NCBI RefSeq assembly: GCF_001281175.1
Contig: NZ_KQ440395.1
Location: forward strand, 563,312 to 627,311
Direction of reading: 5' to 3'
From: Apilactobacillus apinorum
Lineage (GTDB): Bacteria > Bacillota > Bacilli > Lactobacillales > Lactobacillaceae
DNA length: 64,000 nt
A program made the translations under genes and the position numbers. The notes below the pieces were generated by a model, which searched no databases, had not been told where the DNA came from, and saw only the letters and a list, made by a program, of their open reading frames with translations. This document shows, in pieces, positions 35,560 to 44,888 of the stretch (position 1 is the first letter of the stretch; each line of letters opens with the position of its first letter).

Positions 35560-38172
35560 ATGGCTAGTAAAGCTAAACAAACACCAATGATGGAACAATA
35601 TCAAAAAGTGAAAGATCAATACCCAGATGCTTTTGTTTTTTACCGTCTTGGTGACTTTTATGAAATGTTTAACGAAGATGCCGTTAAAGGTGCCCAAATT
35701 CTAGAATTAACACTTACATCTAGAAGTAAAAATGCAGACAACCCAATTCCAATGTGTGGAGTTCCTCATAAGGCGGTTGAGGCTTATATTGATACATTAA
35801 TCGATAAGGGTTATAAAGTTGCTATTTGTGAACAAATGGAAGACCCTAAAACTGCTAAGGGAATGGTCAAAAGAGCGGTAACACAATTAATTACGCCTGG
35901 GACCAGAACTGCAATGGGTGCGGAAAATGCGAAAGAAAACAACTACTTAACTTCAATTGAATATGTTGATGGTAAGTATGGCTTTGCTTATGCTGAACTA
36001 TCCACAGGTGAATTAAAAACAACCGTCTTAAGTAGTATGGATAGTGTGGTTAATGAGTTAATGACATTACAAACAAAAGAAGTAATCGTTAATGCAGATT
36101 TACCACAAGATGATATTGATATTATAAATAAGCTAGGTATTTTAGTGTCTTATCAAAATAACATGCAATTATCAGAAGACATGGAATATCTAGTAGTTAG
36201 TCTCTTAAATGAAATTGAAAAACAAGTTGTTAGTAGATTAATTACTTACATTACAGATACTCAAAAACGTAGTTTGTCCCATATGAAACCAGCGATTGCT
36301 TATCAACCTGCTGAGTTTTTGAAAATGGATCATAATTCGCAATACAATCTAGAATTAACCAAAAACTTAAGAACGAACAAAAAGTCCGGTAGTTTATTAT
36401 GGCTATTAGATGAAACTAAAACTGCAATGGGTGGAAGAAAATTAAAGGAATGGATTGATCATCCTTTAATTAATCAACAATCAATTGAAAATAGACAAAA
36501 CCAAGTTAATGATTTATTAGATCATTACTATGAACGCAGTGAAATTAAAGATTTATTGGTAAAAGTATATGATCTTGAACGATTGGCAGGGAAAGTCTCT
36601 TTTGGCTCAGTTAACGGGAGAGATTTAGTTCAACTAAAAACATCATTACAACAGATTCCAAAAATTAAATATATTTTGGATGAAATGGAAACAACATCAT
36701 TCGATAAAATCGATAAAGACTTAGATCCAGTCGAAGAAGTTGCCGAATTAATCGAAAAGGCCATCATTAACGAACCACCTATTTCAGTAACAGAGGGTGG
36801 CATTATCAATGAAGGATACAACGATGTGTTGGATCAATACCGTGATGCAATGAATAATGGAAAACAATGGATTGCGGAACTTGAAAATAAAGAACGTGAA
36901 CTAACTGGTATTAACAACTTAAAAATCGGTTATAACCATGTATTCGGCTATTACATTGAAGTGTCTAAAGCTAATTTAGCCAAGTTACCAGAGGATAGAT
37001 ACGAACGTAAGCAAACCTTAACGAATGCTGAAAGATTTTCTACACCTGAATTAAAGGAAAAAGAAAAATTAATCATTGAAGCACAAGAAAAATCTAAAAC
37101 ATTGGAATACGATTTATTTAGTGAAGTTAGAGCAGTAGTTAAAACAGCAATTCAAAGGTTACAAAAACTAGCTAATGCAGTTTCCAGTTTAGATGTTTTA
37201 CAAAGTTTCGCTTCAATTTCAGATGAATACCGTTTAGTTCGTCCAACTCTAAATGACAATCATACATTAGAAATTATTGATGGAAGACATCCAGTTGTTG
37301 AAAAAGTAATGGGCCATCAATCATATGTTCCAAACGATGTGATTATGAAACCTGATACAAACGTCTTATTGATAACAGGTCCTAACATGTCTGGTAAAAG
37401 TACCTACATGAGACAATTAGCATTGACTGTTATAATGACGCAAATAGGATGTTTTGTTCCTGCTAAATCTGCAAATATGCCAATTTTTGATCAGATTTTT
37501 ACTAGAATTGGTGCTGCTGATGATTTAATTTCAGGACAAAGTACATTTATGGTGGAAATGAAAGAATCCAATCAAGCAATTCAAAATGCTACTGATAATA
37601 GTTTGATTTTATTCGATGAAATTGGAAGAGGAACAGCCACATATGATGGAATGGCTTTGGCTCAATCAATTATCGAATATGTTCACAACAATATTCATGC
37701 TAAGACATTATTCTCAACTCATTATCATGAATTAACGGAACTATCCGATTCATTAAAACAACTAAAAAATGTGCATGTTGGAGCTGTAGAGAAAGACGGA
37801 GAACTAGTTTTCTTACACAAAGTGCAAGCAGGTGCTGCTGATAAATCATATGGGATTCATGTTGCTAAATTAGCTGGCTTACCAGAATCATTATTAACTA
37901 GAGCAGATGTTATCTTAACTGACTTAGAACAAGGCGATACTACTAAACCTGTCGTTATGGCAGAAGACGCTTCTCCTATGAAAGATACAGTTGAAGTAAG
38001 TACTGATGATGACTTACAACTATCACTATTTGGTGATGATAGTAAATCAACACCAAAAGAGACTGAAAATGATAAAATTATTAAGGCAATTAAGAACCTT
38101 GATTTAATGTCTAAAACACCTATGGACATTATGAATGAAGTATATAAATGGAAACGAGAAATTGATAAGTAA
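35560..38172 (+). CDS. mutS: DNA mismatch repair protein MutS
   Basis: Mismatch recognition ATPase, 870 residues. The N-terminal mismatch-binding domain carries the Phe-x-Glu motif in [10 protein letters not shown] (near residues 28-37); Walker A is [13 protein letters not shown] near 607-619, Walker [11 protein letters not shown], and the switch His is in [20 protein letters not shown] lies upstream. First gene of mutS-mutL-ruvA-ruvB, all spaced 12-15 bases apart. Confidence 0.97.
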   Translation: MASKAKQTPMMEQYQKVKDQYPDAFVFYRLGDFYEMFNEDAVKGAQILELTLTSRSKNADNPIPMCGVPHKAVEAYIDTLIDKGYKVAICEQMEDPKTAKGMVKRAVTQLITPGTRTAMGAENAKENNYLTSIEYVDGKYGFAYAELSTGELKTTVLSSMDSVVNELMTLQTKEVIVNADLPQDDIDIINKLGILVSYQNNMQLSEDMEYLVVSLLNEIEKQVVSRLITYITDTQKRSLSHMKPAIAYQPAEFLKMDHNSQYNLELTKNLRTNKKSGSLLWLLDETKTAMGGRKLKEWIDHPLINQQSIENRQNQVNDLLDHYYERSEIKDLLVKVYDLERLAGKVSFGSVNGRDLVQLKTSLQQIPKIKYILDEMETTSFDKIDKDLDPVEEVAELIEKAIINEPPISVTEGGIINEGYNDVLDQYRDAMNNGKQWIAELENKERELTGINNLKIGYNHVFGYYIEVSKANLAKLPEDRYERKQTLTNAERFSTPELKEKEKLIIEAQEKSKTLEYDLFSEVRAVVKTAIQRLQKLANAVSSLDVLQSFASISDEYRLVRPTLNDNHTLEIIDGRHPVVEKVMGHQSYVPNDVIMKPDTNVLLITGPNMSGKSTYMRQLALTVIMTQIGCFVPAKSANMPIFDQIFTRIGAADDLISGQSTFMVEMKESNQAIQNATDNSLILFDEIGRGTATYDGMALAQSIIEYVHNNIHAKTLFSTHYHELTELSDSLKQLKNVHVGAVEKDGELVFLHKVQAGAADKSYGIHVAKLAGLPESLLTRADVILTDLEQGDTTKPVVMAEDASPMKDTVEVSTDDDLQLSLFGDDSKSTPKETENDKIIKAIKNLDLMSKTPMDIMNEVYKWKREIDK

Positions 38173-38187
38173 TAGAGGTGAATAATC

Positions 38188-40110
38188 TTGCATAAAATTC
38201 ATGAATTGTCTGCTATTTTAGCCGATCAAATTGCAGCTGGGGAAGTTGTCGAACGTCCTGCCTCAGTTGTAAAGGAATTAGTAGAAAACGCGATCGACGC
38301 ACAAAGTACACAAATTGATATCAATATTGAAGATGCAGGATTAAAGAAAATCGAAATCATTGATGATGGAATTGGGATTGAACATGATGATGTGCAAATT
38401 GCATTTAAACGTCATGCTACTAGCAAAATTAATGATCAAAAAGATTTATTTATGGTGCGTTCACTCGGTTTTAGAGGGGAAGCGCTACCTTCTATCGCTT
38501 CGGTTTCAGATGTTTATTTAAAGACGTCTACAGGAGATGAAGGAACCCAGATTCACATTAAGGGTGGAAAGATTGAAGATATCAAACCTTCTGATTCAAG
38601 ACGTGGAACCAGTATTTGTGTTGAAAACTTATTTTTTAATACCCCAGCTAGACTAAAATATATGAAATCACTTCGGACTGAATTATCGCAAATTTCAGAC
38701 ATCGTTGATCGTCTAGCAATTGGTCATCCTGATATTGCATTCTCCCTGGTTCATAATCATAAAGAAATATTACGAACCTCTGGACGAGGACAATTAAAGC
38801 AGGTGATTGGTGATATTTATGGAGCCAAAAATTTAAAAAAGATTATTAAGATAAGTAATTCTGATAATGATTTTACGATTAATGGATACGTCAGTTTGCC
38901 TGAGTTAACCAGATCTGCCCGTAGTCATATTACGATTAATTTGAACGGTAGATATATTAAGAACTATTCTTTATTTAAGGCAATTACTGATGGCTATGGT
39001 TCAAAGTTAATGGTTGGACGATATCCAATTGCTGTTTTAAATATTGAATTAAATCCAATTTTAACTGATGTTAATGTTCATCCAACTAAGCAAACAGTTA
39101 GGATAAGCAAAGAAGAACAATTATGTAATTTGGTTGCTAAGACCATTTATGATACGATTTATAAAGAAAATCTAATTCCAGATGTGATGACAAGAGACAG
39201 AGCTGTTAAGCCCAAATATACTAATCAACAATTACAAATGGAAATTAATCAATATAGTGTTGCCAATCACGCTGAACCTAGTAAAGAGGACATAGATCCG
39301 CAAAATATTACTAGGGATGTTAAAGATGATCAAAAAAATGAAGTTGATTTAAAAGTTTCGAATATTGATTCCATTTTTATCACAAATAGAAATCAGTTAA
39401 ATGATGATAATGTGATTGAATTTGCTAAAAAATATTCAGAACCGGCCTCACCATTTGATGAGGATGAAAATATTTTAGTGGAAAGCAAACCTGCTGAAGT
39501 AAGATTTCCTAAGTTGTTATATATCGGTCAATTGCATGGAACTTATTTAATTTGTGAATCTGATGATGGCATGTATATTGTTGACCAACATGCAGCCCAA
39601 GAAAGAATTAACTACGAAAGATTAAGAGAAGAGATTGGTGAGGTTTCAGATGACCAACAAAACTTATTAGTCCCACTAGTTTTAAATTATCCAAATAGGG
39701 ATGCATTGATTATTTCTGAAAAATTGGAGACCCTAAAAAAAGTTGGCTTAGACATTGAATCATTTGGTAATAATAGTTTCATCATTAAACAACATCCAAC
39801 ATGGATTTCTGAGGGAACTGAAGAAGAGACAATTAGAGAAATGATTGATTGGGTCTTATCACATAAGGATATATCAGTGGCAGATTTCAGAGCTGATACA
39901 GCCATTATGATGAGTTGTAAACAAGCGATTAAAGCTAATCACCACTTAGATAGAAAACAAGCGGTTCATTTGCTTGAGGAGTTAGCGACTGTTAATAATC
40001 CATTCAATTGTCCTCACGGTAGACCCGTTCTGGTTTCTTTCTCAAATACTGATATGGAAAAAATGTTTAAACGAATTCAAGATCCACATGGACAAGATAA
40101 ATTTATGTAA
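38188..40110 (+). CDS. mutL: DNA mismatch repair protein MutL
   Basis: GHKL ATPase linking MutS to strand removal. 640 residues: N-terminal ATPase with ELVENAIDAQ, DDGIGI and RGEALPSIASV; the C-terminal part has the endonuclease motif DQHAAQERINYER (near 470) and CPHGRPVLV, so it is an endonuclease-type MutL as expected where MutH is absent. The start is TTG at 38188 with AGAGGTG seven bases upstream, and the family N-terminus HKIHELSAILADQIAAGEVVERP supports it. Confidence 0.96.
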   Translation: MHKIHELSAILADQIAAGEVVERPASVVKELVENAIDAQSTQIDINIEDAGLKKIEIIDDGIGIEHDDVQIAFKRHATSKINDQKDLFMVRSLGFRGEALPSIASVSDVYLKTSTGDEGTQIHIKGGKIEDIKPSDSRRGTSICVENLFFNTPARLKYMKSLRTELSQISDIVDRLAIGHPDIAFSLVHNHKEILRTSGRGQLKQVIGDIYGAKNLKKIIKISNSDNDFTINGYVSLPELTRSARSHITINLNGRYIKNYSLFKAITDGYGSKLMVGRYPIAVLNIELNPILTDVNVHPTKQTVRISKEEQLCNLVAKTIYDTIYKENLIPDVMTRDRAVKPKYTNQQLQMEINQYSVANHAEPSKEDIDPQNITRDVKDDQKNEVDLKVSNIDSIFITNRNQLNDDNVIEFAKKYSEPASPFDEDENILVESKPAEVRFPKLLYIGQLHGTYLICESDDGMYIVDQHAAQERINYERLREEIGEVSDDQQNLLVPLVLNYPNRDALIISEKLETLKKVGLDIESFGNNSFIIKQHPTWISEGTEEETIREMIDWVLSHKDISVADFRADTAIMMSCKQAIKANHHLDRKQAVHLLEELATVNNPFNCPHGRPVLVSFSNTDMEKMFKRIQDPHGQDKFM

Positions 40111-40122
40111 GCGAGGAAAACA

Positions 40123-40737
40123 ATGTTCGAATATTTAAATGGAACTATTCAAGATGTACAACCGGGTTTCATAGTAATAGATGTTAATGGAGTTGGGTAC
40201 TTAGTTTATACTTCTAATCCTTATGTCTATACAGTAGACAATACCGAAAAAGTAAAAGTATTTATTCACCAATCTGTTACTGATACTTCTCAAACTCTTT
40301 ATGGCTTTTCAAGTAGAGAGTTAAAATCTATCTTTGAGAAATTATTAAATGTTTCTGGAATCGGTCCTAAGAGTGCACTTGCAATCATTGCCGGAAACGA
40401 TCCCCAATCATTACTAAATGCGATTAATACTGAAAACGTTACTTACTTAACTAAGTTTCCTGGTGTTGGTCAAAAGACGGCTAAGCAAATCATTCTTGAT
40501 TTAAAAGGCAAGCTTGATGATATCGCTCCAACCTTGTTTGATGATGTTGATGATAGTGTACCAACTGGTAATCAAACATCTGATAATCAAGAATTAGAAG
40601 ATGCACTTGAAGCACTTAAAGAATTAGGATATACAGCAAAGGATATTAAGAAGGCTCGTAAAGCATTAGAAGAAATTCCTGCTACAAGCACCGAAGAATA
40701 TCTAAGACAAGGACTAACAGCAGTTACCAAATTATAA
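40123..40737 (+). CDS. ruvA: Holliday junction DNA helicase subunit RuvA
   Basis: Junction-binding subunit of RuvAB, 204 residues: OB-fold (1-62), two helix-hairpin-helix motifs (VSGIGPKSALAI and FPGVGQKTAKQIILDL near 72-120), an acidic linker, and the C-terminal RuvB-contacting helices (about 155-204). RBS GCGAGGAA lies upstream. Tightly placed between mutL and ruvB. Confidence 0.96.
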   Translation: MFEYLNGTIQDVQPGFIVIDVNGVGYLVYTSNPYVYTVDNTEKVKVFIHQSVTDTSQTLYGFSSRELKSIFEKLLNVSGIGPKSALAIIAGNDPQSLLNAINTENVTYLTKFPGVGQKTAKQIILDLKGKLDDIAPTLFDDVDDSVPTGNQTSDNQELEDALEALKELGYTAKDIKKARKALEEIPATSTEEYLRQGLTAVTKL

Positions 40738-40752
40738 AGGGAGGATTCATAA

Positions 40753-41763
40753 ATGAATGATGACCGCATCGTCTCTGGTGATATTGAGGGACAAATGGAA
40801 GATTCTTTTGAAAAATCATTACGACCACAGTTCCTATCTGAATATATTGGTCAAGATGATTTAAAGAAAGAATTGTCTGTATATATCAAAGCAGCTAAAC
40901 AGAGAGAAGAAACGTTGGATCATGTATTACTATATGGACCTCCGGGACTTGGTAAAACCACATTAGCAATGGTTATTGCTAATGAAATGAATACTAATAT
41001 TAAAACTACCAGTGGGCCAGCAATTGAAAAGACTGGTGATTTGGCAGCGCTATTAAACGAACTTCAACCAGGTGATATTTTATTTATTGATGAAATTCAC
41101 CGACTACCTAAAACGGTTGAAGAAATGTTATATTCTGCAATGGAAGATTTCAGTGTCGATATTGTTGTTGGGCAAGGTCCAACCGCACATCCGGTTCATT
41201 TACCATTGCCACCATTCACATTGATTGGTGCGACCACAAGAGCAGGGTTATTATCAGCACCTTTTAGAGATCGTTTTGGAATTGTCGAACATATGAAATA
41301 CTACAATGTAGAAGACTTACAAGACATTGTAATTAGATCAGCCGATATATTTGAAACAGAAATTGTAGATCAAGGTGCACATGAAATTGCGCGTAGATCT
41401 AGAGGAACACCTCGAATTGCCAATCGTTTGTTAAAAAGAGTTCGTGATTTCGCTCAAGTTGATGAGAAAGAAAACGTGGATGTTGAGATTGTTGATAAGG
41501 CTTTAACCATGTTGGGCGTCGATAATAAAGGTCTTGATGCGACTGATATTAAGCTATTAAAAACCATGATTGAGTTTTATAATGGTGGTCCGGTTGGAGT
41601 TTCTACTCTAGCAGCAAACATTGGAGAAGAAGTTAACACGATAGAAGAAATGTATGAACCATATCTACTACAAATTGGATTTATTAAGAGAACTGCAAGG
41701 GGAAGAGTTGTTACCCAAGAGGGATATACGCACTTGAATTACCCATATAATCTTGATAAGTAA
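40753..41763 (+). CDS. ruvB: Holliday junction DNA helicase motor RuvB
   Basis: AAA+ branch-migration motor, 336 residues. Walker [11 protein letters not shown] near residue 57, Walker [11 protein letters not shown], sensor 1 LIGATTRAG, arginine finger APFRDRFG, and a C-terminal winged helix with [19 protein letters not shown] is strong. In Lactobacillus plantarum and relatives queA and tgt usually follow; here yajC comes next after 65 bases. Confidence 0.97.
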   Translation: MNDDRIVSGDIEGQMEDSFEKSLRPQFLSEYIGQDDLKKELSVYIKAAKQREETLDHVLLYGPPGLGKTTLAMVIANEMNTNIKTTSGPAIEKTGDLAALLNELQPGDILFIDEIHRLPKTVEEMLYSAMEDFSVDIVVGQGPTAHPVHLPLPPFTLIGATTRAGLLSAPFRDRFGIVEHMKYYNVEDLQDIVIRSADIFETEIVDQGAHEIARRSRGTPRIANRLLKRVRDFAQVDEKENVDVEIVDKALTMLGVDNKGLDATDIKLLKTMIEFYNGGPVGVSTLAANIGEEVNTIEEMYEPYLLQIGFIKRTARGRVVTQEGYTHLNYPYNLDK

Positions 41764-41828
41764 AACTGGACTAAGTAGATAATCTTTGGTAACATATATA
41801 CTAAATTATAGAAGGTACGGTGAGTTAA

Positions 41829-42146
41829 ATGATTCAAAACTACAGTGGATTTATTATTTTAATCGTTTTATTTGCGATTATGTATTTCTTGGTTATCAGA
41901 CCACAAAAGAAACAACAACAAAAACATGCTGAAACTCTAAAGCAACTTCAAAAGGGTGACCACGTTGTTACAATTGGTCGTTTACACGGAATCGTTGATG
42001 ATATCAATGAAGAAGAAAAAACAGTTACTTTAGATTGTGATGGTATTTACCTAGTATTTGATTTAACTGCTGTTGCTAAAGTTACAGAACGTGTAGCAGA
42101 AGCTAAGTCTGAAGAAACTTCAGAAGTTAAAGAAGACAAAGAATAA
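41829..42146 (+). CDS. yajC: Preprotein translocase accessory subunit YajC
   Basis: Small SecDF-YajC subunit of 105 residues: one N-terminal transmembrane helix (about 6-22), then the family signature MYFLVIRPQKKQQQKHAE and the soluble domain LQKGDHVVTIGRLHGIVDDI. An acidic C-terminal tail (about 90-105) is typical of lactobacilli. TATACT at 41797-41802 may be its -10. Followed by a terminator. Confidence 0.94.
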   Translation: MIQNYSGFIILIVLFAIMYFLVIRPQKKQQQKHAETLKQLQKGDHVVTIGRLHGIVDDINEEEKTVTLDCDGIYLVFDLTAVAKVTERVAEAKSEETSEVKEDKE

Positions 42147-42161
42147 TTTAATAGTATTTTT

Positions 42162-42201
42162 AAAGACAGTTATCAGCATTGCTGGTGATTGTCTTTTTGT
42201 T
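42162..42201 (+). terminator. Terminator of yajC
   Basis: AAAGACAGTTATCAGC / GCTGGTGATTGTCTTT stem with G-T pairs and T-rich tail. Confidence 0.85.
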
Positions 42202-42232
42202 TTCAAAGACTTTAACAACCAGTCAACGCGTA

Positions 42233-42241
42233 TGATATAAT
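42233..42241 (+). promoter_or_regulatory. Extended -10 promoter of nrnA
   Basis: TGATATAAT, identical in form to the ezrA and yebC elements, 38 bases before the nrnA start. Confidence 0.6.
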
Positions 42242-42279
42242 TATGGTATTGATAAATAATGAGGTTAGTAGGGACAAAA

Positions 42280-43257
42280 ATGAACAAAATTTTAAATCTT
42301 TTGAATATTTCACCACAAAGAAAAATAATTAAAGCGATTTGTGACTTCGATACAATTATTATTCATAGACATCAACGTCCAGATCCAGATGCATATGGTT
42401 CACAAATGGGATTAGCTGAAATCATAAAGACATCTTTTCCAAATAAAAAGGTTTATTGTGTTGGTAAGCAATATAACAGCTTTGATTGGTTAGGAAAAAC
42501 TGATGAAATTGATGATGAAGTATATAAAAACGCTTTGGTTATTGTTGTAGATACAGCAAACCAACCAAGAGTAGACGATGATAGATATACTCAGGGTAAG
42601 ATGATGATTAAGATTGATCATCATCCCAATGACGATCAATTTGGTGACATTATGTGGGTCGTTCCGGAAGCATCAAGTACTTCCGAATTGATTTATGATT
42701 TATTTGAATCATCACATCGATTAAAAATAAGTAGCAATGCTGGTCGACTATTATATGCTGGTATCGTTGGAGATACTGGTCGTTTTAAATACCCATCAAC
42801 ATCAGCAAACACATTTAGAGTAGCATCAAAATTAGCTCAATTAGACTTTTCAACAACAGAAGTAAATACAATTGAATCATCAATTGATTTACCAATGGCT
42901 AGATTATCCGCATATGTTTATGAAAACCTAGACATTACAGATAATGGTGCTGCTTCAATTGTTTTAACTGATGAAATTTTGAAGAAATATGAACTTATTA
43001 ATGAAAGTACATCTGCAGTTGTACCGTTACCAGGTAATATCAATCAAGTAATGTCTTGGGCTGTATTTATTCAAAAAGAAGATGGTACTTTTAAAATCAG
43101 TTTACGTTCTAAGGGCCCTGCAATTAATGAGCTAGCCAAACAATTTGGCGGTGGCGGACATGATTTAGCTAGTGGTGCTGCTGCACAAAATGAAGATGAA
43201 ATTAAGTCTGTGATTAGTAAATTAGATGAAATCGTAGCTAGTTACAAAGGAGAATAG
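42280..43257 (+). CDS. nrnA: DHH-family oligoribonuclease / pAp phosphatase NrnA
   Basis: Degrades short RNA oligomers and dephosphorylates pAp. 325 residues from the ATG at 42280 (an ATG seven codons earlier is in frame but has no clear RBS; AGGGA precedes the chosen one). DHH motifs: HRHQRPDPDAYGS, VIVVDTANQPR, KIDHHPNDD, and the DHHA1 signature FGGGGHDLASGAA at the C-terminus. Length fits Bacillus NrnA. The helicase gene starts one base after its stop. Confidence 0.92.
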   Translation: MNKILNLLNISPQRKIIKAICDFDTIIIHRHQRPDPDAYGSQMGLAEIIKTSFPNKKVYCVGKQYNSFDWLGKTDEIDDEVYKNALVIVVDTANQPRVDDDRYTQGKMMIKIDHHPNDDQFGDIMWVVPEASSTSELIYDLFESSHRLKISSNAGRLLYAGIVGDTGRFKYPSTSANTFRVASKLAQLDFSTTEVNTIESSIDLPMARLSAYVYENLDITDNGAASIVLTDEILKKYELINESTSAVVPLPGNINQVMSWAVFIQKEDGTFKISLRSKGPAINELAKQFGGGGHDLASGAAAQNEDEIKSVISKLDEIVASYKGE

Positions 43258-43258
43258 A

Positions 43259-44620
43259 ATGCCAAGTACATTTAAGCAATACAACTTAAAGCCATTTTTA
43301 TATGATGCTTTAGACGAATTAAACTTTAGAGAACCAACGGCAATTCAGGAAAAGATTATTCCTGAAATTAGAAAGAATAGAAGCGTTGTCGGACAATCTG
43401 CAACAGGAAGTGGTAAAACTCATGCTTTCTTGTTACCAATTTTCGATCAACTTAATGTTGATAAACTTGAAGTGCAAGCAGTTATAACAACACCTAGTCG
43501 TGAACTTGCATATCAAATCTATAATAATGCTAAGCAATTAGCTAAACATTCTGACAAAACTATTCACATCGTTAACTATGTGGGTGGAACTGATAAGTCT
43601 AGACAAATCGAAAAATTAAAGAATGAACAACCACAAATCGTTATTGGAACTCCAGGTCGTATTAACGATTTAATCAAGGGACAATATTTACAAGTTCATA
43701 CCGCAACACAACTAGTAATTGATGAAGCTGATATGACCTTAGATTTAGGATTTTTAGCTGATATTGATAATATTGCGGCTAGTTTTGGAAAAGATGTTCA
43801 AATGATGGTCTTTTCTGCTACTATTCCACAAAAGTTAAAACCATTTTTAAAGAAATATTTGGAAAATCCTTATGTTGAAAATATCCCTAATCAAGCAGTT
43901 ATTAGTCCAACAATTGATAATTGGCTAATCTCTACCAAGGGACAAAACAAGAATGAATTAATTCATAAGTTAATCACATTAGGTGAACCATATCTTGTTT
44001 TAATTTTCGCCAACACAAGAAAACGTGTGGAAGAAATTTATGATTATCTAAGAAACCAAGGCCTAAAAGTCGGAATTGTTTCAGGTGATTTAAATCCACG
44101 TGAAAGAAAACGTACTATGAAGCAAATTCAAAATCTTGAATTCCAATATGTTGTAGCAACTGATTTAGCTGCCCGTGGAATTGATATTGAAGGGGTTTCA
44201 GACGTTATTAATGACGATATTCCAGATGATTTAGAATACTTTATTCATCGTGTCGGAAGAACTGGTAGAAATAATATGCCAGGAACAGCCGTAACCTTAT
44301 ATTCACCTGATGAAGAAGACGAAATTGATGCATTAGAAAAAATGGGAATTACATTTAAGCCTAAGGCAATCAAGAATGATCGCGTTGAAGATACTTATGA
44401 TCGTAATCGTCGTAAGACACATCGTCGAGGTCATGATAAGCTAGAACCAACTATGATTGGTATGATTAAGAAGAAAAAGAAAAATGTAAAACCTGGTTAC
44501 AAGAACAAGATTAAACAAGAACTAAAGAGAAACGATGAAATGAATCGTCGTATCCAACAAAGAGAAGAAGGACGTCGTAAGAGAAAGTCCAAGAAGAGTA
44601 GTTCACAACGTTACAGATAA
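43259..44620 (+). CDS. DEAD-box RNA helicase (CshB-like)
   Basis: ATP-dependent RNA helicase, 453 residues. Motif Q region FREPTAIQ, motif I SATGSGKTH (near 44-52), TPSRELA, TPGRI, DEAD in VIDEADM, SAT, and the C-terminal YVVATDLAARGIDIEG with HRVGRTGR. The last 75 residues are very basic (KKKKKNVKPGYKNKIKQE), probably for RNA binding. Size and tail resemble CshB, linked to cold adaptation and ribosome assembly in Bacillus. Co-transcribed with nrnA. Confidence 0.92.
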   Translation: MPSTFKQYNLKPFLYDALDELNFREPTAIQEKIIPEIRKNRSVVGQSATGSGKTHAFLLPIFDQLNVDKLEVQAVITTPSRELAYQIYNNAKQLAKHSDKTIHIVNYVGGTDKSRQIEKLKNEQPQIVIGTPGRINDLIKGQYLQVHTATQLVIDEADMTLDLGFLADIDNIAASFGKDVQMMVFSATIPQKLKPFLKKYLENPYVENIPNQAVISPTIDNWLISTKGQNKNELIHKLITLGEPYLVLIFANTRKRVEEIYDYLRNQGLKVGIVSGDLNPRERKRTMKQIQNLEFQYVVATDLAARGIDIEGVSDVINDDIPDDLEYFIHRVGRTGRNNMPGTAVTLYSPDEEDEIDALEKMGITFKPKAIKNDRVEDTYDRNRRKTHRRGHDKLEPTMIGMIKKKKKNVKPGYKNKIKQELKRNDEMNRRIQQREEGRRKRKSKKSSSQRYR

Positions 44621-44623
44621 CGT

Positions 44624-44652
44624 TTGACAGGGGTTTTAATAAACCATATAAT
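44624..44652 (+). promoter_or_regulatory. Perfect-consensus promoter of alaS
   Basis: TTGACA (44624-44629), 17-base spacer, TATAAT (44647-44652): exact sigma-A consensus, four bases after the helicase stop. Confidence 0.9.
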
Positions 44653-44654
44653 TT

Positions 44655-44870
44655 AATTATATAAAAGAGAACATACTAGACTATTGGTGAATTTATAGAG
44701 ACATCTTGGTTGGTGAAAAAGGTGATGACCTTTAGTGTGGTGCTATCTCGAATTTGTTATATTAATCGCTTCTCAGCGTTATTGAGACTAAAGAGGTATA
44801 CGAAAGAACATCGTTGCAAGTAAAGTGGTACCGCGCGTGAGCGTCTTTACTAGCAACGGTGTTTTTGTGC
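44655..44870 (+). ncRNA. T-box leader of alaS (Ala specifier GCU)
   Basis: GAGA near 44658 pairs with TCTC after the specifier; the 3' loop reads GCT-A with GCT (alanine) at 44742-44744. The distal loop contains GGTTGGTGAAA. The T-box AAGTGGTACCGCG is at 44823-44835. The terminator has arms CGTTGCAAGTAAAG and CTTTACTAGCAACG, ending in a T run near 44868. Uncharged tRNA-Ala should raise alaS expression. Confidence 0.92.
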
Positions 44871-44888
44871 TTATAGGAGGGTATTTCT

